Source: Gammaproteobacteria bacterium (GTDB taxonomy: Bacteria; Pseudomonadota; Gammaproteobacteria; HK1). From it: a DNA stretch of 64,000 nt. Under the pieces are notes generated by a model. The model made no database searches. It saw only the letters and a program-made list of their open reading frames with translations, and was not told the DNA's origin. Position numbers and translations under genes: made by a program. The DNA lies in the NCBI GenBank assembly GCA_022826505.1, contig JAJDUQ010000301.1, positions 1 to 64,000 on the forward strand. The letters run 5' to 3'. Each line of letters opens with the position of its first letter. Positions within the stretch are counted from its first letter, which is position 1. This document shows, piece by piece, positions 44,095 through 54,254 of the stretch.

Positions 44095-46362
44095 ATGTCC
44101 CGTCCACCGCTCACCCCGAGACCCGCCATGCACCGCTTCGAGGACGAGCGCCTGCTGCGCGGAACGGCCCGGTTCGTCGAGGACCTCGACGCCGCGCAAT
44201 GCCTGCACGCGGTCTTCGTGCGCTCGCCGCACGCTCACGCTCGAATCGTGAAGTCCGACACGCGCGCCGCGCGGGAGAGCGAGGGCGTGCGAGGGGTTTT
44301 CACCAGCCGGGAATTCCTGGCCGAAGGCGTTCGTCCGCTTGTCTGTTCACGCCCGTTGGAGAGCAGTGACGGCGAACCCTTCCAGGCTCCGACCCGGCAC
44401 GTGCTGGCGCTGGACAGGGTGCGCTTCGTCGGTGACCCGGTCGCCATGGTCGCGGCGACCTCGCTCGATGCCGCCGCCGACGCGGCGGAGCGCGTCGAGG
44501 TGGAGTACGAGCCCTTTCCAGTGGTGCTGGACCCGCGGGCGAGCGACGAAGTCGCGGTCGTTCGGCGGATCGGCGACCCCGAAGCGACGGCGAACGCGTT
44601 TGCCCGGGCTGCCCACGTGGTTCGAATCGAGTGCGCGAACAACCGGATGTGGGCCGCACCGATCGAGACCCGTTCCGCCATCGGACGCTACGACGACGAA
44701 CACCAAACGTACCGACTCGACACGCAGAGCCAGGGCGTGCACGTCATGCGCACCCTGGTCGCGGCGAGCCTCGGCATCGACGAGGACCGGCTTCGGGTGG
44801 TCACCCCGGACGTGGGCGGCAGCTTCGGGATGAAGCTCGTGAATTACCCGGAGCAGAGCGCGGTGCTGGTCGCCGCTCGCGTCCTCGGCGCGCCGGTGCG
44901 CTGGGTGTCGACCCGCGCCGAGGCTCTGCTCACCGACACTCACGCGCGAGGCCATCACAGCGTGGCCGAGCTTGGGCTCGACGAGGAGGGGCGAATCCTC
45001 GCGCTTCGCTGCATCACCCGCGGCGACATGGGCGCCTACGCGTCCGCGATGGCGACCGCCTCCCCGGTCATCGGATTCGGTCGTTCCCTCACCAATCTCT
45101 ATCGTGTTCCTGCCCTCGACGTGACGATGCGCGCCGCGTACACCCATACCGCGCCGCTCGACGCGTTTCGCGGCGCGGGGAAGCCCGAGGGCGTGTACGT
45201 GATGGAGCGGTTGATGGATGCGGCGGCCAGGCAGATCGGAATCGATCGCATGGCACTGCGCGAACGCAATCTCGTCACCTCCCGCGAGATGCCTTACTGC
45301 GCACCGAACGGCGAGGTCTGGGATTGCGGCGACTTTCCAGCGGTGATGCGGGCGGCGCTTCGCGAGGCCGACTGGGACACCTTCGAATCCCGCCGTGCCG
45401 CGAGCAATGCCGCGGGACGAAGGCGCGGTTTCGGTCTCGGGCTCTACCTGCACACCGCAGGCGCCGGCACCGACGAAACCTCCGCGGTGGAGGTGAATGC
45501 GCAGGGCCGCATCGTCGCGTACATCGGGCAGCAGGCGATCGGGCAAGGCCACGAGACGACATTCGCGTTGCTCCTGTCGCGGCATCTCGGTGTGCCGGCG
45601 GAGGCGGTCGAGCTGGTTCAGGGCGATACGGAGCGTCTTCCGCCGCGCGGCGCGTCAACCGGGGGATCGGCGTCACTGCAGTGCTCGGGAACCACGCTGC
45701 TGCGCGCCGCCGACCGTCTCGTGGACAAGCTGCGCCCCCACGCCGCCGACGCCCTGGAGGCGGCAAGCGAGGACGTGCGCTTCGAGTCCGGTCGATTCCG
45801 CGTGCCCGGCACTGATGTCGATGTTGGACTCCTCAAGCTCGGTGTATCGCTTGCCGGCAATCCGGCGTCCGCCGGCGATTGCAGCGCGAGCGCCGATTTC
45901 GAGGGCGATGCCTCCACCATCCCCAACGGAGCCTACGCGTGCGAGGTCGAAGTCGATCCCGATACCGGCGCCGTCGAGATCAAGCGCTTCGTCGGGGTGA
46001 ACGATGTCGGACAGCGCATCGACCCGACGATCGTCGACGGTCAGCTCCACGGCGGCGTCGCTCAGGGCCTCGGCCAGGCCTGGCTCGAGCACGTTCGCTA
46101 CGAGGACGGCTCGGGACAGTTGCTTTCGGGCACGCTGATGGACTACGCCCTCCCACGTGCCGACCACTTCCCCGACATCGAGCTGCACGGATCCGACATT
46201 CCCACCGGAAACAATCCGATCGGTGCGAAGGGGGTGGGGGAGCTCGGCTGCGTCGGCGCCCCCGCCGCCTTCATGAACGCGGTCGCCGACGCCGCAGGCA
46301 CTCAGGAGATCGAAATGCCCGCTACCCCGGAACGGGTGTGGCGGGCACTGCATCGGACCTGA
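44095..46362 (+). CDS. xanthine dehydrogenase-family molybdopterin-binding subunit
   Basis: 755-aa molybdenum-hydroxylase large subunit. DERLLRGTARFVEDLD begins the first domain; RVVTPDVGGSFGMKL, DAFRGAGKPEGVYVMERLMD, GQQAIGQGHETTF (MPT contacts), and GAKGVGELGCVG with the active-site Glu complete it. It hydroxylates a heteroaromatic or aldehyde-like substrate. No small (2Fe-2S) or medium (FAD) subunit gene is adjacent, unlike the complete set at 58.8-62.6 kb, so partner subunits must come from elsewhere. ATG 44095 is used; ATG 44128 is an alternative. Confidence 0.85.
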   Translation: MSRPPLTPRPAMHRFEDERLLRGTARFVEDLDAAQCLHAVFVRSPHAHARIVKSDTRAARESEGVRGVFTSREFLAEGVRPLVCSRPLESSDGEPFQAPTRHVLALDRVRFVGDPVAMVAATSLDAAADAAERVEVEYEPFPVVLDPRASDEVAVVRRIGDPEATANAFARAAHVVRIECANNRMWAAPIETRSAIGRYDDEHQTYRLDTQSQGVHVMRTLVAASLGIDEDRLRVVTPDVGGSFGMKLVNYPEQSAVLVAARVLGAPVRWVSTRAEALLTDTHARGHHSVAELGLDEEGRILALRCITRGDMGAYASAMATASPVIGFGRSLTNLYRVPALDVTMRAAYTHTAPLDAFRGAGKPEGVYVMERLMDAAARQIGIDRMALRERNLVTSREMPYCAPNGEVWDCGDFPAVMRAALREADWDTFESRRAASNAAGRRRGFGLGLYLHTAGAGTDETSAVEVNAQGRIVAYIGQQAIGQGHETTFALLLSRHLGVPAEAVELVQGDTERLPPRGASTGGSASLQCSGTTLLRAADRLVDKLRPHAADALEAASEDVRFESGRFRVPGTDVDVGLLKLGVSLAGNPASAGDCSASADFEGDASTIPNGAYACEVEVDPDTGAVEIKRFVGVNDVGQRIDPTIVDGQLHGGVAQGLGQAWLEHVRYEDGSGQLLSGTLMDYALPRADHFPDIELHGSDIPTGNNPIGAKGVGELGCVGAPAAFMNAVADAAGTQEIEMPATPERVWRALHRT

Positions 46363-46384
46363 CGTTCGGCGACACTCGAATCGA

Positions 46385-48040
46385 CTACGCTGAACAGCCC
46401 CGTTCGGCTTCGAGCCGCGCCGCAATCCACTCGCGCAAACGAAACTTCTGCACTTTCCCCGAAGCGGTCATCGGGAATGCGTCCACCACCTCGATCCGTT
46501 CCGGCCACTTGGGTTTCGCGAGCCCGGCCGCCCGCATCCAGCCCTGGACCTCCTCGACGGTGAGGGTGGAGTCTCCGGCCACGTCCGCGTCCAGTATCAC
46601 GTACGCGCAGATGCGCTCCCCGAGCCGCGGGTCGGGCATGCCCACCACCGCGGCGTTCGCGACCTTGGGATGCGAGAACAGCACGCTCTCGATCTCCACC
46701 GGCGCGATGTTCACGCCGCCGCGGATGATGAGGTCCTTGATGCGGCCGGTAATCTTGATGTAGCCGTCGTCGTCCATCCGCGCCTGATCGCCGGTGCGGA
46801 ACCACCCGTCCGACAGGAAGGACTCGCTGGTCAGGTCGCCACGTCCGAAATAGCCCTTGGCCACCATGGGGCCGCGGGCGTACAGCTCGCCCTCCACTCC
46901 GCGCGGGACCTCCGTGCCCGACGCGTCCACCACCTTGAGCTCCATGCCGCCGCATGGCTTTCCGTCGGTCGTGTGACGCTTCTCCGCCGGCGCGTCGAAC
47001 GGACATGTGGTGACGCCTCCGCACTCGGTCATGCCCCACAGCGGCGACGTGAACGTGTGCGGCAGCGCCTCGCCGGCGTCGCGCGCGAGCTGCTCGGGGA
47101 TGGACGCCCCGCCGCACAGGAACAGGCGAAGGCTCGGAAGATGTCCGGCCCGCCCCAGCGAGGGATGGCCGATGACGTCCATCAGGAACGGTGTCGCCGC
47201 GGCCATGTACGTGCAGCGCTCGCGCCGGATGAGCTCGATGGCCTCGCCCGGCTCCCACCGCTGCTGCAGCACGATGCTGCCGCCGATGGTCAGGGCCATG
47301 CGCAGCGCATGGGTGAATCCGACCGCGTGGCCGAGTGGCGAACCGCCCATGATGCGGTCGTTCTCGTTCAACTCGTAGCGGTCCACGAAGCCGCGGTTCA
47401 CCGCGGCAATGATGCGGGTGTCGAACATCACCCCCTTGAGGTCTCCGGTGGTACCGGAGGTGAAGCCGATGGCGGTCAGGTCCTCCGTACTCGGGGCGAG
47501 GGCGGCAAGGTCGCGCGGCGCGGTGTGCTCCCAGGGCTCGGCCATGAACGAGGCGTAATCGACGAATCCGTCGGACTCGGCGGGTTCGACGGACTCCTCG
47601 TCGCCGCTCCCGGGGTCGACAAGAAACACGTGGCGGAGATCGATGCGCGTGGTGCGGACGCGCTCCGCCATGCGCCGGTAGCTGAATCCGCGGTACTCGT
47701 CGGGCACCACGAGGGCGCTGGCACCGGTGAGCGCGGCCACGCCGCTGATCTCGTGCTCTCGGTAGACGAAGGGAACGAGGGCGGTGACGGCGCCGATGGC
47801 GGTCAACGCGATGTGGAAGGTGAGAAACGGCGCCCAGTTCGGAAGCTGGAGGATCACCACGTCGCCTGGACCGATGCCGCGCGCCACCAGGCCGTGGGCG
47901 AGGCGACGCACCTGCGCGTCGATGTCGGCATAGCTGAACCGGCCGAAGACGGGATCGAAGACGAGTTCCCGCTGCGGATCTTCCCGTGCGATGTCGGCGA
48001 GCCGATCGGAGACGAGGCGGACCGCCCGCGTGACGGTCAT
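46385..48040 (-). CDS. AMP-dependent acyl-CoA synthetase/ligase
   Basis: 551-aa ANL-superfamily ligase that activates a carboxylate as acyl-AMP then acyl-CoA. P-loop TAIGFTSGTTGDLKGVMF (near residue 180), WGMTECGG (A5), GWFRTGDQARMDDDGYIKITGRIKDLIIRGGVNI (hinge and A8), and the catalytic Lys in SGKVQKFRLRE. The substrate class resembles cyclohexanecarboxylate/medium-chain acids but is unproven. ATG 48040 overlaps the stop of the LLM oxidoreductase by four bases, so they are coupled. Confidence 0.87.
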   Translation of the reverse strand: MTVTRAVRLVSDRLADIAREDPQRELVFDPVFGRFSYADIDAQVRRLAHGLVARGIGPGDVVILQLPNWAPFLTFHIALTAIGAVTALVPFVYREHEISGVAALTGASALVVPDEYRGFSYRRMAERVRTTRIDLRHVFLVDPGSGDEESVEPAESDGFVDYASFMAEPWEHTAPRDLAALAPSTEDLTAIGFTSGTTGDLKGVMFDTRIIAAVNRGFVDRYELNENDRIMGGSPLGHAVGFTHALRMALTIGGSIVLQQRWEPGEAIELIRRERCTYMAAATPFLMDVIGHPSLGRAGHLPSLRLFLCGGASIPEQLARDAGEALPHTFTSPLWGMTECGGVTTCPFDAPAEKRHTTDGKPCGGMELKVVDASGTEVPRGVEGELYARGPMVAKGYFGRGDLTSESFLSDGWFRTGDQARMDDDGYIKITGRIKDLIIRGGVNIAPVEIESVLFSHPKVANAAVVGMPDPRLGERICAYVILDADVAGDSTLTVEEVQGWMRAAGLAKPKWPERIEVVDAFPMTASGKVQKFRLREWIAARLEAERGCSA

Positions 48041-48975
48041 GTGACCGGCGCCGGCTCCATCGCGCTCAGGACCGGCAGCACTTCGCTCGCGAGCATCTCC
48101 AGGTGGGCACGGCGCCGGTGCGGGGGCATGACCGGTGCAAGCACGAAGTAGTTCACTCCGGCCTCGACGTATTGCGCGAGGTACTCGATGACCCGGGCGG
48201 GCGGTCCGTACGCGCAGTACTTCTCGACGAGCTCCGAGAAATCCTGGTCGTAGCGGTAGGTGAGCTCCTTGACCCCCCGAATGCGGGCCTCGGCGATGTC
48301 TTCGGAAAGGCTCACGTAGATGAAGCACGCGAACACGAAGTCGTCCGGAAGCTCGCGGTCCGCTTCGGCCGCAAACGCCTTGACCTGGCAGAACGAGTCC
48401 CGCGCCCGCCTCGCCGAGTACATGTACGGCTGCCAGCCGTCGGCGAGTCTGGCCGCACGGCGCATCGGCCCCTCCTGCCGGCCGCACACCCAGATGGGCG
48501 GGCCGCCCGGCTGGGCCGGTGTCGGCAGCATGTCGACGTCGCGCAGCTTGAAAATCCGGCCGTCGTAGTCGAACCGCTCCCCGGACCAGTACTTGCGCAT
48601 GATCTCGATGGACTCGGTGCATCGGCGGCCACGTTCGTTCATCGGGATGCCGCAGGCGTCGAACTCGCGCGGATAGTCGCCTCCGACGCCGCAGGAGAAG
48701 ATCACCCGTCCCGCCGAGAGGACATCGAGCGTCGAGAACTCCTTGGCGACGATGGTGGGATGGCGAAGTGGAAGAAGGTAGGTGGCGGGACCGACGGTGA
48801 TGCGCTCGGTCAGCGCCGCCGCCCAGGTGAGCAGCGTGGTCGACTCCGAGATGGGCCGGTGGTAGACGATGTGCTCGCCGGTCCAGAAGCCGTCGAAGCC
48901 CAGCGCCTCCACCGCCCGGATGTCCTCCGGCGGCCAGAAGTCGCCGCCGCAGGTGATGCCAAATCGTATCGACAC
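48037..48975 (-). CDS. LLM class flavin-dependent oxidoreductase
   Basis: 312-aa luciferase-like (bacterial luciferase/F420) monooxygenase-fold enzyme: RAVEALGFDGFWTGEHIVYHRP, TYLLPLRHPTIVAKEFSTLDVLSAGRVIFSCGVGGDYPREFDA, GGPPIWVCGRQEGPMRRAARLADGWQPYMYS. These are the TIM-barrel strands that bind FMN or F420. GTG start at 48975. It is cotranscribed with the acyl-CoA ligase; it may oxidise the compound whose acid product is then activated (inference). Confidence 0.85.
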   Translation of the reverse strand: MSIRFGITCGGDFWPPEDIRAVEALGFDGFWTGEHIVYHRPISESTTLLTWAAALTERITVGPATYLLPLRHPTIVAKEFSTLDVLSAGRVIFSCGVGGDYPREFDACGIPMNERGRRCTESIEIMRKYWSGERFDYDGRIFKLRDVDMLPTPAQPGGPPIWVCGRQEGPMRRAARLADGWQPYMYSARRARDSFCQVKAFAAEADRELPDDFVFACFIYVSLSEDIAEARIRGVKELTYRYDQDFSELVEKYCAYGPPARVIEYLAQYVEAGVNYFVLAPVMPPHRRRAHLEMLASEVLPVLSAMEPAPVT

Positions 48976-49085
48976 CGGTTCTCGTCCTTGGTTGTGGTTA
49001 CGGAATCAAGCTCGCTGGCGAGACTGCGGACCGTACCGACGGCGCACCTGCGGGACCGCTGCTCCCGGCCGGTCGGACGGTTGCG

Positions 49086-50243
49086 TCAGCCCACCCGGTA
49101 TTTCTCAATCTTCTCGGGGTCCAGCTCGACGCCGAGTCCGGGTCCGGTGGGCACCTTCAGGCTGCCGTTGGCGTACTCGAACGGCTCGGTAATCACGTCG
49201 TCGGTGTAGAACACGCCGCCCACCTTCGTCTGCTCGCGTCCGGCCAGGGTGTTGACGGTGATGACGCCGGGGAGCATCTCGCCCTCGAGCGCCGCGCTCA
49301 GGTGCAGGTTCGCCGCGTTGCCGACCCCGAGCTCCAGCGAGCCGTTGACGTTGCACGGCAGGCCCGCGCCCAGGCCCACCGCCGCGATCTGCATGGAGCG
49401 CATCATCCCCCCGGACTTCGTGTAGTAGATGGAGAGGATGTCGGCCGCGCCGCGCCGGACGATCTCCACCGCGTCCTGGGGAGACCAGCAGCCCTCGTCC
49501 ACGATCACCGGAACGTCCACCGCTCGCGTGAACTGCGCCATCGCCTCGATGCCCTCCACCGGCTGCTCGACGCCGCAGATGCCGGCTTCCGCGTGCATCG
49601 CCCGCACTGCCTCGATGGCCGGCTTCAGGTTGCGGTAGCCGCGATTCACGTCGGGAAAGATGTTCACGTCGTCGCCGACCGCCCGGCGCACCGCCTTGAC
49701 GATGGCGATGTCTTCACGGGGGTCGCCGGTCACCTTGATCTGCAGCCACGAAATTCCGTCGGCCACGACCTGGGCCGCTTCCTCCGCCGCCGCCTCCGGC
49801 TTCGCCATGCCGACGCTGTGGCACAGAGGAATCCAGTCGCGCATCGCGCCGCCGAGAAGCTGGTGGACGGGCACCCCGGCGCTCCGGGCCACAATGTCGA
49901 GCACCGCGCTCTCGATCATCGCCTTGGTGTAGGGGAATCCGCGCACCTCGCCGTCCATGCGCGGGAAGTGACGCTTCAGTTCGCACGGGTCGGTGCCGAC
50001 GAGCATCGGGGCGAAGCACTCGCGCACGAGGTAGCACACGATGTGCGGGTCCTCGCCGAAGTAGCGCCCGTGCTCGCCGCCCCAGCTCAGCAGCGCCGGT
50101 GCCTCGCCGAGGCCCGTGATCCCTTCGTCGGTGGTCACCCTGAGGATGACGTAACGCCCGATGGGCGCCCGCAGCGAGCGCCACGTGTACGACGATCGGC
50201 CGGGCAGCTCGACGACGATGGTCTCCATTCCAGTGATCTTCAT
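49086..50243 (-). CDS. mandelate racemase/muconate lactonizing enzyme family protein
   Basis: 385-aa enolase-superfamily enzyme. The capping domain holds TKAMIESAVLDIVARSAGVPVHQLLGG. Metal ligands are Asp in FPDVNRGY, Glu in GVEQPVEG and Asp-Glu in IVDEGCWSP. The K-x-K motif is degenerate (LQIKVTG, only the second Lys kept), while the opposite Lys is present in YYTKSGGM. That suggests a cycloisomerase/racemase/epimerase of the MLE subgroup. Divergence of the first catalytic Lys limits substrate prediction. Confidence 0.85.
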   Translation of the reverse strand: MKITGMETIVVELPGRSSYTWRSLRAPIGRYVILRVTTDEGITGLGEAPALLSWGGEHGRYFGEDPHIVCYLVRECFAPMLVGTDPCELKRHFPRMDGEVRGFPYTKAMIESAVLDIVARSAGVPVHQLLGGAMRDWIPLCHSVGMAKPEAAAEEAAQVVADGISWLQIKVTGDPREDIAIVKAVRRAVGDDVNIFPDVNRGYRNLKPAIEAVRAMHAEAGICGVEQPVEGIEAMAQFTRAVDVPVIVDEGCWSPQDAVEIVRRGAADILSIYYTKSGGMMRSMQIAAVGLGAGLPCNVNGSLELGVGNAANLHLSAALEGEMLPGVITVNTLAGREQTKVGGVFYTDDVITEPFEYANGSLKVPTGPGLGVELDPEKIEKYRVG

Positions 50244-50517
50244 TCATGCACTCCCTGCGATGCTGCGTGACGGACCGGCGAGGCGCGTGCCGCGCTTTCC
50301 GGTAGCGCGGGCACCCTGACCCCTTCAACCATAGCGAGCCTTGGGCCGGTTGCGGGCGGGACGCCTGGGTTCCCAAGAGGGGCCTCGCAGGAATTCTGGC
50401 TCCACTGCAAGGCCAACAACGCCTCCAGTCGTCCGGAGGCGCCATCGACTGCGTTCCTGCCTCGTCGGTTCGAAGCGATGACACGCGACTCTCTCATCCG
50501 CCAATCCGGTCCTGGCT

Positions 50518-52197
50518 TCAGTCCGCCGCCCCATCGTAGCCGTAGTGCTCCCGCGCCGCCTGCGCGCTGAGCTTGCCCTCGCGCATGTCGCGCACGATGG
50601 CCGCCGCGTTTCGTTCGGCCGGTGCCCCGTAACCGCCGCCGCCTTGCGTCCACATGCTCACCACGTCCCCGCGGCGAAGCTCCAGGGCGACCGTCTTGGA
50701 GGCGAGCTCGCGGGGTTCGGGGCCGTCGGGGTTGAGCACAAGCCGCCCCGTTGCTCCCTCGCCGCCGCCGAACAGACCGAAGGGAGGCACCTTGAACTTG
50801 TCGAACTGGGTGTCCAGCGCGCCGTGTTCGTCCAGAAACTGGATGTCCCGGCGTACGCCGAGTCCACCCCGAGAGCGTCCGGCGCCGCCGGAGTCCGGGA
50901 TGAACTCGTAGCGGGTGAACCGCAGCGGGTAGGTGGTTTCCACCATCTCGATGGGGGTGTTGGCGAGGTTGTGGATCCCCTGCGAGTAGCAGTCGAGTCC
51001 GTCCTTGGCGGGCCGGCCCCCGCCGCCGCCGACCTCGATGTCGAAGAAGATCCAGCCGCGGCCGTCCGCGCCGCTGTCGCCGGAGAGGATGTAGACGTTC
51101 GACATGCCGTAGTAGGCGGCGGTGATCCGTTCCGGCACCACCTCGGAGAGCGCGATGGTGAGCGCGTTCACGATGGTGTGGGTGATGGCGTTGCGTCCGA
51201 CCACCGGCGCGGGCGGCAGCGCGTTCACCACCGTCCCCTCGGGAGCGGTGATGCGAATGGGCTTGTAGACGCCGTAGTTCGCGGGAATGGTCGGGTCGAG
51301 GATGGCCAGCACCGCGAAGTAGGTCGCCGACTCGCACGACGAGAGCGTCGCGTTGATGGGCGAGCGGCGCTGCGGGTCGGTGCCGGTGAAGTCGACGTGG
51401 ACGGAGCCGTCCTCGATGGTCAGGGTGGTGACGATCCTGATGGGCTCGTCCACGACCCCGTCGTCGTCGACGAAGTAGGTGCCCTGGTAGCGACCTTCGG
51501 GCAACTCTCGAATCTTGGCACGGAGCCGCGCCTCCGACGCCTTCGTCGCTTCGTCCATGCAGGCGCGCAACGTGTCGGCGCCGTACCGGTCGATGAGCTC
51601 GATCACGCCGTCTCGCCCGATCTCGAGCGCCGCGGTCTGGGAGCGGAGATCCCCGATGGTGATGTCGGGCAGACGGATGTTGCAGCCGATCAGGTCGAAC
51701 AGCCGTTCGTTGAGCTTTCCTCGCTCGAAGAGCTTGATCGGCGGGATGCGCAGCCCCTCCTGGTAGATCTCCACCGCCTCGCCGGCGTAGCTCCCGGGGC
51801 GCATGCCGCCGACGTCGAGATGGTGTCCGAGCGTGCCGCAGATGGCGACGAGCGTCTCGTCATGGAACACCGGCAGGAAGGTCTGGATGTCGGGCAGGTG
51901 CTGGCCGCCCTTGTAGGGGTCGTTGGTGACGATGATGTCACCTTCCTCCCACTCCCCGATCGGTATCGACTCGTCGAGCGTGGTGCGAAGCGAGCGGCTC
52001 ATCGAGTTGAGGTGAATGGGGATGCGGCACGACTGCGCGATGATTCGCCCGTCGAGGTCGAAGACCGCGGTGGAGTAGTCGAGCATCTCGCGGATGACGG
52101 TGGAGTAGGAGGTGCGCAGAATCGTCGCCGCCATCTGCTCCGTGACGCCGACCAGCGCGTTGTTCACGACCTCGAAGGTCACGGGATCGACTCGCAT
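50518..52197 (-). CDS. hydantoinase B/oxoprolinase family protein
   Basis: 559-aa HyuB-type subunit: VTFEVVNNALVGVTEQMAATILRTSYSTVIREMLDYSTAVFD, DIIVTNDPYKGGQHLPDIQTF, GHHLDVGGMRPGSYAG, and GGAGRSRGGLGVRRD near the end. With HyuA it makes an ATP-dependent N-methylhydantoinase, oxoprolinase or acetone/acetophenone carboxylase-like complex. Starts five bases after the HyuA stop, so they are cotranscribed. Metal-binding His/Asp residues (HLPD, GHHLD) are present. Confidence 0.9.
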   Translation of the reverse strand: MRVDPVTFEVVNNALVGVTEQMAATILRTSYSTVIREMLDYSTAVFDLDGRIIAQSCRIPIHLNSMSRSLRTTLDESIPIGEWEEGDIIVTNDPYKGGQHLPDIQTFLPVFHDETLVAICGTLGHHLDVGGMRPGSYAGEAVEIYQEGLRIPPIKLFERGKLNERLFDLIGCNIRLPDITIGDLRSQTAALEIGRDGVIELIDRYGADTLRACMDEATKASEARLRAKIRELPEGRYQGTYFVDDDGVVDEPIRIVTTLTIEDGSVHVDFTGTDPQRRSPINATLSSCESATYFAVLAILDPTIPANYGVYKPIRITAPEGTVVNALPPAPVVGRNAITHTIVNALTIALSEVVPERITAAYYGMSNVYILSGDSGADGRGWIFFDIEVGGGGGRPAKDGLDCYSQGIHNLANTPIEMVETTYPLRFTRYEFIPDSGGAGRSRGGLGVRRDIQFLDEHGALDTQFDKFKVPPFGLFGGGEGATGRLVLNPDGPEPRELASKTVALELRRGDVVSMWTQGGGGYGAPAERNAAAIVRDMREGKLSAQAAREHYGYDGAAD

Positions 52198-52202
52198 CGG
52201 TC

Positions 52203-54254
52203 TCAGTCTCCTGTCGAGATCAGCAGGTTGCCGAATGCATCGACCTCGACCTGCTGTCCCGGGTGGACGACGGTTGTGGTGTCCATCTGCTCGACCACGG
52301 CCGGGCCGGTGAAGGTGCTCCCCGGACCGAGGGCGCCGCGATCGTAGATCGCCGTCTCGACGTAGTCCTGCGTCTCGTCGAAGTAGACGCGCCGATGCTC
52401 CACCGGGGCAGCATCCGCGCGAGCTTCGATTTCGGGCAGCGCCGGAGCGTCCATCAGGCCGAGCGCGGCAACCCGCCCGCTCACGAACTCGACGGCCCGG
52501 CCCGGATTGTCGTGCGCGTAGAGCTGCCGGTGCAGATCGTGGAAGGACCGGATCACGGCGCTCACGGCCGCCTCGTTGATGGTTCCGCCGGGCACCGGGA
52601 CGTGGACCTCGTACGCCTGTCCCGAATAGCGCATGTCGGCCGAGCGCTGGAGCCGGCGCCGGTCCGGGGCCACTGCGTCGCGCGCGAGTGCCGCCTCCGC
52701 TTCCTCGTCGAGCCGCGTGAACAGCTCGTCGAGCCGGTCGGCGGTGATTTCGCCGCCGCGCAGTATCTGCGAGCGCACGAAATCGTGCCGGATGTCGGCC
52801 ATGACCAGTCCGACCGCGGAGAACACCCCGGGTTGCGGCGGCACCAGCACCGTCGGAATGCGCGCCGCGCGGGCGAGCGCCGCCGCGTGCAGGGGACCCG
52901 CGCCGCCAAAGGCGAGCAGCACGATGTCCCGGGGGTCGTAGCCCTTCTCGGCCGAGCTCACGCGCACCGCGCGTTCCATGTTCGCGTTGGCGATCCGGAT
53001 GATGCCGGCCGCCGCCGCATCCAGCGACATGCCCAGCGGTTCGGCGACCCGCTCGCGCACGGCCGCGCGTGCCGCCTCGATGTCGACCTTCATCGCCCCG
53101 CCGAGAAACCGGTCGGGGTGCAGGCGTCCGAGGACGATGTTGGCGTCCGCGACCGTCGGCTCGTTACCGCCGCGGCCGTATGCCGCGGGTCCAGGATCGG
53201 CTCCCGCGCTGTGCGGCCCGACGTGCAGGCCATTGCGGTCGTCGAGCCAGGCGATGCTGCCGGCGCCGGCGCCGATGGTGTTGATCTCGATCATCGGCAG
53301 CTTCACGGGGTGGCCCGCCACCTCGCCGTCGGTGGTCATGCGAAGCTCGCCGTCGTGAATCAGGGAGATGTCGGTGCTGGTGCCGCCCATGTCGACTCCG
53401 AGCAGGCTGCGTGCCTGCACCGCCTGACCCGTACGCTGCACCGCGAGCGCACCGCCGGCGGGGCCGGAGGTGATGAGCCGCACCGGATAGTCCCGGGAGG
53501 CCGCGACCGTCAGCGACCCCCCGTTCGACTGCATGAGCAGCACGTGCGCGTTGGGGAGCAGAGCGCCCACTCGTGGCGTCACGTCTTCAAGGTAGCGCTG
53601 CACGAGCGGCATGGCGGCCGCGTTCAGCGCCACCGTGCTCATGCGCTCGAACTCGCGGATCTCGCGGCAGACGTCATGGGAGGCGGAAACGCTCACTCCC
53701 GGCAGTCCCTGCCGCAGCCAGTCCCGGACCCGCGCCTCGTTGTCCGGGTTCTGGAACGAATTGAGCAGGCAGACCGCCACCGCTTCCACCTCGTCGCCGC
53801 GGATGGAATCGATCAGTGTGTTGCCCTCGGCGCGGTCGGGCTCGGCGAGAATCTCTCCCGTCGCTCCGGTGCGCTCCGCGATGCCGTACCTGCGTTCGCG
53901 CGGCACCACCGGCAACGGCTTGTCCTGCATGAGGTCGTACATGTCCGGGCGGAAGTGACGCCCGATCTCCAGCACGTCGCGGAACCCCGCGGTGGTCACC
54001 AGTGCGCTCTTCGGCAGCTTGTTCTCCAGCACCGCGTTGGTGACCAGGGTCGAGCCGTGCACGAGCAGCGTGACATCGGCGGGGTCGACGTCGGCGAGCT
54101 CGAGCCCCTGCTCGACCGCCTCGACCAGCGCACCCGCCGGGTCGGTCCTGCGGCTCGAGACCTTCGCGATGGTGACCCTGCCGGTGTCCTCCTCCAGGAC
54201 CGTGATGTCGGTGAAGGTGCCGCCGATGTCGACGCCGAGTCGTATGCTGCCCAT
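52203..54254 (-). CDS. hydantoinase/oxoprolinase family protein, A subunit
   Basis: 683-aa HyuA-type ATPase subunit of the ASKHA fold: RLGVDIGGTFTDITVLEED at the N-terminus (ATP phosphate loop), LVHGSTLVTNAVLENKLPKSALVTTAGFRDVLEIGRH, SLLGVDMGGTSTDISLIHDGE, and AFGGAGPLHAAALARA. It phosphorylates or activates the cyclic amide/ketone for the B subunit. ATG 54254 follows AAGGGAGC. It fits the amide-rich theme of the window. Oxoprolinase, N-methylhydantoinase and carboxylase roles cannot be told apart here. Confidence 0.9.
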   Translation of the reverse strand: MGSIRLGVDIGGTFTDITVLEEDTGRVTIAKVSSRRTDPAGALVEAVEQGLELADVDPADVTLLVHGSTLVTNAVLENKLPKSALVTTAGFRDVLEIGRHFRPDMYDLMQDKPLPVVPRERRYGIAERTGATGEILAEPDRAEGNTLIDSIRGDEVEAVAVCLLNSFQNPDNEARVRDWLRQGLPGVSVSASHDVCREIREFERMSTVALNAAAMPLVQRYLEDVTPRVGALLPNAHVLLMQSNGGSLTVAASRDYPVRLITSGPAGGALAVQRTGQAVQARSLLGVDMGGTSTDISLIHDGELRMTTDGEVAGHPVKLPMIEINTIGAGAGSIAWLDDRNGLHVGPHSAGADPGPAAYGRGGNEPTVADANIVLGRLHPDRFLGGAMKVDIEAARAAVRERVAEPLGMSLDAAAAGIIRIANANMERAVRVSSAEKGYDPRDIVLLAFGGAGPLHAAALARAARIPTVLVPPQPGVFSAVGLVMADIRHDFVRSQILRGGEITADRLDELFTRLDEEAEAALARDAVAPDRRRLQRSADMRYSGQAYEVHVPVPGGTINEAAVSAVIRSFHDLHRQLYAHDNPGRAVEFVSGRVAALGLMDAPALPEIEARADAAPVEHRRVYFDETQDYVETAIYDRGALGPGSTFTGPAVVEQMDTTTVVHPGQQVEVDAFGNLLISTGD

